Source of the DNA: Trichoplax adhaerens
Taxonomy: Eukaryota > Placozoa > Uniplacotomia > Trichoplacea > Trichoplacidae
Direction of reading: 5' to 3'
NCBI RefSeq assembly: GCF_000150275.1
Contig: NW_002060981.1
Coordinates: forward strand, 64,539-128,538
DNA length: 64,000 bases
The translations under genes were made by a program, and so were the position numbers. The notes beneath the pieces were generated by a model. The model ran no database searches. It was not told the DNA's origin and worked only from the letters and a program-made list of their open reading frames with translations. Shown here piece by piece: positions 54,201 through 64,000 of the stretch. The number at the start of each line of letters is the position of its first letter. Within the stretch, counting starts at the first letter, position 1.

Positions 54201-57200
54201 GAGCTAGGAATATGAGAGTACATAATCTGGAAACTTATAGTGACGTGAACAAACTTTCATCAAGACAGCCTATGATGTTGCAATTTTCAAGAGTACTTGA
54301 TATATAAACTTATACCGATTTGTAGAAACCTTTTATTTTTTGACGCATCATGCTCCAGTAGAGTCTATGTATAGGATAATTTCATTTTCTTATCCTCACA
54401 TTTGGATTACAAAGCGTTTAAATTTCTTTATATTGCATTATTAAACTTAATGGTGGATGTTACAGCTATAGACGGATTCTAATGTTTCACCAGCCTTAAA
54501 TGGACGAAAAATAACAATAGTATGTCCATAATTTTGAATGGGATGGCTGGCTAATCAATAACGCAACGAGCATTATAATTCTTACGGCAATTTTAAGTGT
54601 CCACCAAGAATTTCTATTCAAATAGTCTAGCTTTTTTGTTTCCGTGCTACTATGATCATAGAAATGTGCGTCAATTGCTAGATCTTTTTTCCAATATTAA
54701 ACCGACATTAAACAATAACGGGTTACTACCTTAGCACTATGGCTGCCGCTATCATTATTATTCTACATTGTTAACTGGCATACCCGCTAATGTACCTTCT
54801 CCATTACTACTTGACCTTGTCATCATCATTACAATTAGTACCTCTTAATCAAAGTCGGCTTTTCGAACTTATTGTGCTATCTCTTATTATCTTACTAGTA
54901 AATGGAAGTGTTTTAATTTTTCGCGATTACTTACCTTATTATCGTTCTTAGTCAATACTATCTCAAATTTGATATATAATTTGTATTGTGGCTGGCTAGT
55001 ATTCTACTACTTTATAGTCTCTTTTGCTTTACTTCTTTAATTAATCGTCGTTTTTTAAACCGCTCGCCTTTTGTTCGGCTAGTAGGTTATTGATTTTTTT
55101 TTTAGACTGCTGATCTATGCACTTGGATGTTTGAAGAATGGACTAAAGATACTTGTAAAGCTGACCTAGATTAGAGATATCTACAGAGTAACAGTTTGCT
55201 CTTGCACGAGAATTATTTCCAAAGCAGTTCATGTATAACGAATGATATAAATCACACAAGATCAATAAATGATTTACTGAGTTACCTATGCAAGCAAAGA
55301 AACAATAAAGGTCGATCTTTAATTTAATAGCGACCGAATAATTTCTATTTGAAGATTTTTGTCAACAGTAGCACCAACGTATTTTACAAATCTTTCATTA
55401 GAGTTACCGATAGGCGTGGAAGGTAAAGCAATCAAGACGACTACCCTACACAAACCACTATCCAATGAAATGTATGCATACAATAGCAACTATGCAACTA
55501 TAATGAATAAGTTCACGCATTCCATCGTAATTGATTTAATTACGATTATCAGTTCGTAGAGGGTGAGGAATACTTTGGTGAACAGTTTGATCTAATGCAA
55601 CTAGATTGGACGAATAATCATATTGAGAGGGTATGAGTCATGCTTTTCCGCAATAAAAAGCCAATGAACTACTGACAAGGTCGAGATGCTCTGTTCTAGT
55701 TAGATTCCTGGCAAAGGATAGAAATTCTACCCGTCAGATGATTACCATTGATAAATTAATTTAGTATTACTCACCCTTCATTCTTGACATAGCTGAATAA
55801 TGAGGTAAATAACTAGCCATCATACCGAATGGTACCGGCAGTTATTAACTCTATTTGAATAAGAATGCAACAGTTTCTGGCATTATTATAAAGTTTACCA
55901 TGAAATACATGGATATCAACATGAATTTAGTACTATGGTTATGCCTACCCTCACTTATACAGTACATAACTTAGAATGGAAACGGGATATCTTCGTTCTT
56001 GACGGGCTTGGATGTCATTCCGGCTTACTGAAATGCTTTTAATTAAAAAGCATTGTCGTCCTTTTCTAGAGATTTATACATGGTTGAATAAATTATCGGT
56101 AGCACTTTGACCAATATACGTATTTATGAGGTAATTTTTTATCTCCAAGAAATTTGCTATTAATTATTAAATAAGAGATGGTCAATGCAGTGGCTACTAC
56201 ATGCAAACGCCTGTTAGGAATCATCTGAAGAGTAAGAGTGAAAAATTTCAGAATAGTTATCGCGAGGATTTCGTATTTTCGATGTTGTATCAATAGATAA
56301 ATTTTACCGCCACCATATCTTGTAATTTCATGGAATACTCTGAGACAAAAAATAGCAAGGGACGATAAACAATCTAGTTCCACTCATAAAAACTTAACAG
56401 GAATTAAATTTAAATATTCTGATAGCCAATACTTCGGAAAAGTAGACTGTTCCATATCATTTATTTTCAATTTTAGTATATTAAAAATGTCAGTAGTGGG
56501 AACTAGAGTCGTACTTCTGTGAAAAGTCATTATTGATTGTAAGCTCAGGATGAAACTGGAGAGCGGGAAAGTGGGCGTTTATGTTTAAACTCTTTACTGT
56601 CGAGTAAATGCAGATATAAAACGTTGGATATTATAGAATCAACCACTTTTAATATACTGTACAATACAAAGGGATGCAATAGGCTAGGGTATAGATCTTG
56701 CTTATGATAGAGTTCAACACATTCAGAGTTTTTCTCTATAATTTTTCGTCATAATGGCGACAGTACACTGTATTTAGTTAGGGAGAAAAATTGAGAAATT
56801 AATCACTTCTATAGGCAGTGGAGTGCTTAATCATTGCACATACAGTAAGTGTTCAACTTGATAATGCATAGTTATGATATTCTAATTGCATTACAAAGTA
56901 TACGAACCGGAGATTATTATCTGTCCCAGAATTTCTGCAGTTGGTAATCGGTGTAGATCAATTGTTAGGCACAGGTTTGAGATTATTCTGAAGAAAGACC
57001 CATGCTACATGCTAAATTATTTCTTAATCTGTAAAGCAAAAGTGCACCACGGTTACAAACACTAATTGTACACCGGATAGAAATACGGCGGCGGAAATCA
57101 GGCCCATTAAGTAAGATTTAAGACTTTAATATGTACTAGAGCAATTGCAAGTGCTATCCAAACACTGATTGATCTATTTATCAAGCGAAAGAGCTAGAAA

Positions 57201-60200
57201 AAAAATTGCAAAGGTACAGGACATCAAAGGTAGAAGTAACCATCATTTATTTCGGGATAGACTCTACTGAACAGAATTGGAACGCTAACTTAATGATGAG
57301 CTACGATCGGTAAACTGTACAGGGTATGATTCGGTAAGGATGATCGTAGAAATATCTTCCTTTCTACAAATGTAACACTAAACCCCTATTTCCTACGCAT
57401 GTAGTAATTAATTTCTTCTTTTTCGTCGCATAGAACAGTATACCATAGATGAGAATTACGGTGGTTCTATTTGGGTAGATGTTTTAATTTGATGATGTAG
57501 GCAAGCCGTAACGTCTAAAAATTTTTATTTATTGTCTGTATCTTACTATCACATAAAATTTATTTTTCATGAATAATTTTCTTCTTCATCAAAGTGTATA
57601 ATAAGTAAACATGAGAGTTTACGGAGCAGCGGTTGTGTCCACCTGCTAATAATTACCATCATCTTTACGGGCCATCGCTAGCTGTAGTAGATAATTGTTA
57701 TGGGACTTCATATTCCATTCTATTTTTACTTATCGGCTTCATGTAGAGACGACCGTATTTTGCAACAATCTTAGACAAAAATTATTTCAATGTTGATCTT
57801 ATAAATAATTAATCAATCCAAATCATTTGGTAGCTGAAAAAGAAAACCAACACGATATATTCCTTGTCCTCAAGACATTATTAAAGAAAACAATTTTAAA
57901 TATAGTAACATACTTGCATGATATATTCCTTGGTCCAAGACATTATTAAGAAAACAATTATTAGCATCTCTTTAGCTTGCATTACTAGAGTAACTGTTTT
58001 CTTGGAAATTCAAAGTGTAAGGCATCGAGCATAGTTATAAAATGGATAATCGCAGTTGGTAGTAAGACTAGACCATAAACAAATGGAGAAATAAGCTTTG
58101 TGTTGAATAATATAATTTGATCAGCAATAGTATATAAAGATTTTAATAGTAGCAGTAGTTGTGCATCTATGCGTAGATAACATAATTTTTTTCAATGACA
58201 ATAATCGATAGTTAGATAGCTAAGTTTATTTATATAATTTACACACAAAAACATCAACATAATTAAAAATACAGTATTTGCTGATATCTGTATGTTTTAA
58301 TTACCGTACTGTAGATATTTCAAGCACTTGCACGAGTAGATTTTAATTCAGTGTCAGATATGATGACTCCTAAGATTTGTTGTTCGCCATTGATTTTAAT
58401 ACGTAATAAAATTTTGCTATAGTGGAAAAACTGGGCAATCGGTGTATTGTGAGATGGTGTCACTAGCGAAGGATCTCAGTTACTTTCCAGTTTATTGGAT
58501 TAAGGTGCACCTATTAAATTTTAATTTTAATAGCATAGGTCACGGTTCGAGCTGATTGATCGATTGAGTTAGTTAAATTTTTCCAGTTCCATCTCTGCAC
58601 CAAGGAACTTTAATTTAAAGTATGAGTTCCAAATCTTTAAGAAATCTAAACAAATGTTAGGCTCTTACTTATATAAAGTTATAAAAGTACATTCGTATCA
58701 AGTAAATCGCATATGAATTTCCGTATTTTGAAATGCGGGTAGGGTTACTGCGACGCTACACTCTTCGAAGTCTCTTGTCATTATACAATCAATGGTTTAT
58801 GTATAAATTTCCAACTCATAAATTTTTGCCGGATTTTCAAGTAATAGAGTGACATGCGATGATATTTCTTTGTCTCCGTAAAGATGAAGACAGTTATAGA
58901 ATACCAGTATATCATTTGACAATGATCTTAGCCCGTTATATGTATAGCTGACAAAACTATTAAGAAATATAAACCCTTCAGTCATTTAAGTCTTACATTA
59001 TGGATGTTATTTCTGTTTCCTATATTGATAACGACGTTAAGCTCACGAGAGACTGTTGTTATCTTCAATTAGGATTATTATAATGCCATATACTGTATAA
59101 TACAGTATTTGCTGTAATAGACGGTGCATATTTTTAGATTAATATAACATAAATTTGCTGCATATGGTCAGGATAAATAAGTAATTGGCAGAATTCTTAC
59201 GACAGTTCTCTCTCTTCAGTAGCTATCACATAAATGCAAACGAAATTTACATTTTCTGAGCACCTAGTAATAAAATTATGATGCAGCCCTAATGATTTAA
59301 TACTACCTTTTTCATTAATAAGTGAAACACTGTAAACACTTTACTGCTACTACGATAACAATTCAAGTTTTACGTCATTTAAGGTGGTCTTTGATCTTTG
59401 ACGGTCCATACTTAATAGTATAGCGAAAGATCCTATTAATCACCAGCTGCCGGTACTGCTCACTAGCACTTTATCCAGCATAATCTTCTATGTACAAGTA
59501 TATTCAAATCTCATTAGGTTATAATTTCGCAAATAACTAAGTAATAAGCATTGACAAAAATGAAAAGTAGCAACAGTTAAGGTTGCTTTTCACTTTAAGA
59601 GAGTTTTAAATTTATCGCGAGCGGCGATTATGAACTGTGAGGCATATTGAATAATTACTACACGTATATTCAATGGCGCTATCGTTATTACCATTTCTTG
59701 CATCCCTTACTTAGATCACACATTTTAGATTCCGTTTTCTGCCGATACTTAACTAGGAAAGCAATCGGTTGCTATAATACTAGGATGCTGATCACATATT
59801 TTGCACTCCCGGCATCTTATGAAATATGAAGTTCTCATCTAAGGTAATCTTAATCTTAATCCATGGGAAAAATTATCCAATCCGTAATTCCTACTGTATA
59901 TTTTGAGTCCAATTTTGACCTTCATAGGTTTGTTAATTACCGCTTACTGTTATGTTTATTTTGTTGCTTTTGACAGTATTTTATTTTATGTTAGATACAA
60001 AATCGTAAAAATAAGTCACTTGTAATATTTTTTTCCTTTTCGGTCTTACATTCATAGTACCGGGTATAGGAAAAGGATATTAAACTTTCTAAATTGGATA
60101 AGCCGCACACATGCAATCAGCTAGAATTGTTCTGTTCTATTTGAATTATTGAAAGCTATTCATTAATTATAAAGACCTAGTATACCATTACTAAATGGTA

Positions 60201-61010
60201 GATCATCTTATTAAGTCAAGAATGATGCTATACCTCATTTTGTAATACTAGTGTTAAATAACTGTTTATTTTGTATCTTTAGTTTATAATATCCGCAGTA
60301 TAGGAATTTCATGATAAAACTTTCGCTAATTAATTAGTGTTATATGAGAATCAGTAAATATCAATGAGAAGAGACACACAGAATTTACTTATTCAATTGT
60401 CCATTTATTTAATTCGAAATACAATTACACGTACGCACTTCAATGGTTACACCACTGACCACTGAGTCAGTCATCGAAATGGCAGGAGTTACAGTTGTCA
60501 CATCAATTCTGCATAGAGTTCTATCATTAAAATTAATTAAAGTGTGTATGAAATACAATAAGAGCCTACAAGGCTGTACGTTATGGAGATTTCAGTCGCA
60601 CAATACCAATATGAGTGCTGCTTGAATAATTAAGTAATTTTCAATACACCTATATTCCTCATAGTTTCGCTGAAAGTGGTTATCATAGTAGCGATACCTG
60701 CATTATTTATTCGCTATACACGTATATAAACATATATAATTATATAAGAAGTGTTTTTTCCTGTAATACTTTCAATTTATACAGTATATCACTACAAGTA
60801 GAATGCATTTGACCTGCATATAATTTAGGTCAAAATTGCTGCTAACATTGTGCAAGATAAAGGCTACAGATATAATTTTCCACGTATTATTCTACTTTTA
60901 GCTACTATATTTCCGGTATTGTCAGCATAACTTCTTTTTTACAAGTTGTGACTATTACTGTACGATATAAGTGAAAGTAATTTAAGATTATAGTATCAAT
61001 TTGAGTATTT
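48240..61010. other. Long gene-poor stretch between the two paralogous pairs
   Basis: About 12.8 kb of AT-rich DNA. Open frames such as 53496-53681, 55359-55559 and 56093-56383 show no domain and no convincing splice partners. A short direct repeat lies at 57.85 kb. If the lectin gene has extra 5' exons they should be here. Confidence 0.45.
57854..57959. repeat. Short direct repeat, two ~42 bp copies
   Basis: 'gatatattccttg', a variable CTC/TCC stretch, 'aagacattattaa' and 'gaaaacaatt' occur at 57854-57896 and again at 57920-57959 with a few indels. Confidence 0.8.
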
Positions 61011-61018
61011 TTAGCATA

Positions 61019-61784
61019 TTACGGGCATGAACAGTTATCTGGAACGAGTATGGATAATGTTACTTTTTTGTCCGTTGACGGCCAGGTACTCTCTGGTGCA
61101 TTATATTCAAATTCTATTCGCTTTTTTTTATTCGAGCTTTCACACGCTTTAATTTCTTTTGGCGAACAGGCTTTGTAACTACACTTTGCATATAAATGTC
61201 CAAGTGGGCGGCCGTACCCGTAACTGGCTGATATCCATGGAGCCGGGAAGAATTTTCGTTCTTGCTCGACATGGCAAGGTGGATCGAATTCATTAATTTT
61301 TGGTGATCTTTTAACAAAGGCTGATCTATCGTTGGACTCTTTCGTGTTATTACCTTCATTCAAATCGGACGAATTAAATTTATTCTCCTTGGCTACTGCT
61401 TTTGAATAGTCAGCCGGCCACGCACTACCGTATGGTAGAACGACTAAAATAATCACAATAAATGCAATTGCCGACAATTTTGAAATGATCGAGTGTACCT
61501 AAGTTTTAAAGATAGAATAAATCCGTCAGTATAAAACTTATTGATTTAATTTATTTTTAAGCTAGCAATCAGTTCTACTCGACGTAGACCAATAACTAAA
61601 AATTGTAAATGTTCTAAGCACTTGAATATAACGTTAATAACTAACTTCTCATAAATGACTATTATACCGACAATTACAATTATCATTGTAATTGATTAAG
61701 ATTTAGTACCGCCGTATCCACTAGAACAAGTTAAATAATTAAACTATTAGAAAAAATGATTAATTTATTAGTGAGTCTTACCAT
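61019..61784 (-). CDS. Secreted IL-17-like cytokine candidate B
   Basis: Exon 1 contributes only ATG (61784-61782) with donor GTAAGA. Exon 2, 61498-61019, starts at GTA in phase 0 after an AACTTAG acceptor. The product has 160 residues and ends exactly at CSCP. The signal peptide is KLSAIAFIVIILVVLPYGSA, with likely cleavage after GSA. A propeptide rich in Asn, Ser and Lys (N-glycosylation sequons NSS and NNT) ends at FVKR before SPKINEF, a likely furin-type site. The mature part has six cysteines: PPCHVE, C-SYKA-C (Cys-x4-Cys), KACESS and the terminal NCSC. The sequence LYAKCSYKACSPKE, followed by a beta-rich stretch and a terminal VPDNCSC, matches the IL-17 layout (human IL-17A has EAKCRHLGC and a late CTC). 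It keeps the C-x-C that gene A lacks. IL-17 homology is inferred from cysteine spacing, not from overall identity. Confidence 0.75.
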
Positions 61785-63440
61785 TTTACTGCTTGATGGA
61801 AATGATGAATTGATTAAAACCGGCTTGAGATATTGCAAATTTAATTTATCCAAATGGAGGACAACCTTATTAGTTTTGCTGTTTTGCTCAGGAGCTAGTG
61901 CTGGATAGCTTAAAATTAGAAAAAAAATTCTGGCTTATATAGCCTGCTGAATAACTATTTGATGCATACATGCAGCGACGGTTATCGTAATTAGGGAGAA
62001 ATTTTGGTAGAGAATGTTGGGTTATTTATTGATCTAAAAAAAATAAACATTGCTAAAATAGAACTCATCGGTAGCAATGATTTCATTGAGGATAGCTTAA
62101 ACTTGAATTTATTGACTGTCTAAGTATGACTCATTATTAATTTATCAAAGAATAAACCGTAATACAATACTGAGATATTGCAGTACTCAGTTAATCATTA
62201 TTAAATACGTAGCTTAGATCCCATTGAGTACCAATACAGTATGTTTTAGGTAGAAATAGAGGATTTATCATATTTGTACTTCCCACTGATAGTAGCGTTG
62301 CCCCCCGTCTTCCTGAAAGACGCCATTGGTAGTGTATGTGATACGTCTACCTATATTGCTATACAGTTGTACTTGTATGATTAGGAGGGAAAATGCAAAT
62401 TCCAACAGAACTTTACAGTACATGAATGTAGTTATTTACAGAATTTTCTTAAATCATTATATGCCCTAAATCAAAGATTGTATGGTATTTATTCCTGTTT
62501 TACTATTCTCTTGGAGTCAAAATTCTAAATCGCTCAAACACCATTGCTACTGATCTTGTTCATACTTGCCAAGATACGTCAATATCCTAAATATAACTAG
62601 ATTTACCCATCTAATTATGCTTTACTACTACACAAAATTGATGACTATTGTACGTATAAGTTACACTTTTACAGTAATAATCCTGTGATAAATACACAAA
62701 TACTCAACGAGTACTATCTTCATTTCATCGACACTTTGATAGTTCATGCGTATTATTATTATTATAGCAGGTCTATAAATACCTCAAAGTTCAAAAACCT
62801 GTAGTACCCGATTTAATCGGTGTAGTCATTTATAGTGACAGTCTGACGTAATGAGATTGGTATTGACTTATTGTTAATTGATCAGTTTATATAGAATCTT
62901 CAATGCCGTTTAAGCTCTTTTATTAATTTCTACGTATTCGCATTCAAATTATATCATTACATAAATTTCATCATGTTGTATCGAAAGTTTCAATTAGGCG
63001 GACGTCATTGTTTAGTAATTCTAAGAGAAAGGTGTTGCTTAATATTATAACACAGCAAAACCTTTTTGCATATATACTACAGTGATACGATAACTATTAA
63101 TAATCTATCTATATATAGATATCGTGAATACACTTAACAACTACCTATCCAGCTGATTACGTACAGATGCAATTTTACTTCCTAAATTTTAAGAGCTAAT
63201 CGTAAATGCAACCCTTTAAAACGTTAGAGTATTATAATATTTTGTGTCGTGGCATCCAAATCGGTTTAATTAATTACACCAAGACTTAGTAAAAATTTAT
63301 CAATTGTGTTTGGATGGTAAATATATATATATATCTGTCTTAATTTGAGATTATATTTCAGTATTAGCATAGATTTTTGTTAAAGTATATATACAGTACA
63401 ATTAATTTCAGGGATGCATTCTTAGTTTTCATTTACATTG
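61785..63440. other. Spacer between cytokine-like gene B and the TSP1-GPI gene
   Basis: About 1.7 kb of AT-rich DNA with a short TA run near 63320-63335. No exon recognised. It should hold the promoter of gene B. Confidence 0.5.
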
Positions 63441-63445
63441 ACCTT

Positions 63446-64000
63446 TTAAAGTACATTCATTAGTAGCGTGGCTAAAATCACGCTCGTCGTAAGCAAGATA
63501 CTCCGTGATGATCTAGTTGCCCCGTTAATCTCGGTAGACTCCAATGGAGCAGCGGTTGCTCTTACAATTTTTTTTGTGACACTTGATGATGCTGATGTAG
63601 TTTCTACATGTGGGGCTTTAGAAGTAGTGGCTTCGGCTGATGCTAATGATAATTGATATTTCAAATAAATTGTAAGGTTAAGAACTTAACATAAATTCTA
63701 TTCGTAGTTAGAAATAAATAGATAATTACTACAGAACAGTCCATGCTGTACACGGCGTGAAATATCAGCTTTGAACAGATAGCATTGAATGCATTATGTA
63801 ATAGTTGTTAACTTACTTGAACATGAATGCGTATTGCATTGATATTGGCGAATTGATGGGCCTTGACATCCAGCTCCATCACCTTGTGGTGCGGGATTAG
63901 TACACGTTCTTGTCGAAATAGTGACACCACCGCCACATGGAGCACTACAAGAAGTGTTCTGCCACTTGGTCCATTGACCATCCGCGCCACCTAATTGCAC
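63446..64000 (-). CDS. Thrombospondin type 1 repeat protein with GPI-anchor signal (5' part beyond window)
   Basis: Exon 63990-63817 is a symmetric phase 1-1 exon encoding one thrombospondin type 1 repeat: WTKW (a C-mannosylation motif), CSAPCGGG, the ladder residue in STRTC, then CQGPSIRQYQC and HSC, six cysteines in all. A GTAAGT donor joins it in phase 1 to the last exon, 63642-63446: a Thr/Ser/Ala stalk (EATTSKAPHVETTSASSSV) and STEINGATRSS before a hydrophobic tail ending LLMNVL and TAA. This tail is a typical GPI-attachment signal with a likely omega site in NGA. STEINGA corresponds to STEVNGA in the lectin gene at 45.6 kb, so the two anchor exons are homologous. More TSP1 repeats and a signal peptide are expected past the window edge. 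Likely an extracellular adhesion or recognition protein. Confidence 0.85.

Noticed and set aside
55359-55559. 66-codon plus-strand frame and an overlapping minus-strand frame
   Set aside because: Mutually exclusive frames, neither with a domain nor with consistent splice sites.
57040-57109. Minus-strand MGLISAAVFLSG-type hydrophobic start, possible signal peptide exon for the lectin gene
   Set aside because: The hydrophobic core is short, donors are weak, and it lies 9 kb away. The exon at 48233-48166 is a better candidate.
63121-63340. TA-rich runs near 63.12 and 63.32 kb
   Set aside because: Short simple-sequence runs typical of AT-rich DNA, with no sign of a CRISPR array or an organised element.

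Overview
The window is AT-rich nuclear DNA of an animal. Every convincing gene is split into short exons with GT-AG introns, many of them only 50-500 bp long. The gene set is typically metazoan: PARG, a synaptotagmin, ribosomal protein eS24, the mitochondrial CHCHD1/mS37 protein, a CARD-TIR protein, C-type lectin-like and thrombospondin type 1 modules, and small secreted cystine-rich proteins. Compact genes, small introns and this immune-like set suggest an early-branching animal. A placozoan (Trichoplax-like) is my best guess, but that is inference and not proven here. All gene models were built by hand from splice signals, reading-frame continuity and recalled family motifs. No database search was possible.

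Layout. 0.39-4.3 kb (minus): PARG, about 17 in-frame exons holding the complete catalytic domain plus weaker 5' exons. 5.4-9.2 kb: repeat-rich DNA with decayed ~220 bp tandem units, GTAC-palindrome clusters, a three-copy unit with an internal hairpin, and two related hairpins. 9.2-21.5 kb: no gene that I can support. 21.5-27.5 kb (plus): a synaptotagmin with one membrane segment and two C2 domains lacking most Ca2+-binding aspartates; its first exon was not found. 28.5-30.4 kb (minus): RPS24. 32.1-33.3 kb (minus): CHCHD1. 33.5-35.0 kb: repeats. 35.3-36.7 kb (plus): a three-exon CARD-TIR gene.

The right-hand 22 kb holds the most interesting structure. Two similar pairs of minus-strand genes lie one after the other. 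Each pair is a gene ending in a phase-1 GPI-anchor exon, followed by a small secreted cytokine-like gene. In pair 1 the GPI exon is joined to a C-type lectin-like domain (45.6-48.2 kb) and the cytokine-like gene is at 41.9-42.7 kb. In pair 2 the GPI exon is joined to a thrombospondin type 1 repeat (63.4 kb, running off the window edge) and the cytokine-like gene is at 61.0-61.8 kb. The two cytokine-like genes share a start codon that ends exon 1, an N-terminal hydrophobic signal, a basic cleavage site and a C-x4-C element. One also ends in C-x-C. That is the cysteine layout of IL-17-type cytokines.

As a working hypothesis, the 35-64 kb stretch is an innate-immunity or cell-communication neighbourhood: a CARD-TIR adaptor or enzyme, two IL-17-like ligands, and two GPI-anchored surface proteins with different recognition modules on a common anchor. 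PARG (ADP-ribose metabolism) and a possible TIR NADase also share NAD+ chemistry, but they lie far apart and I infer no functional link from position.
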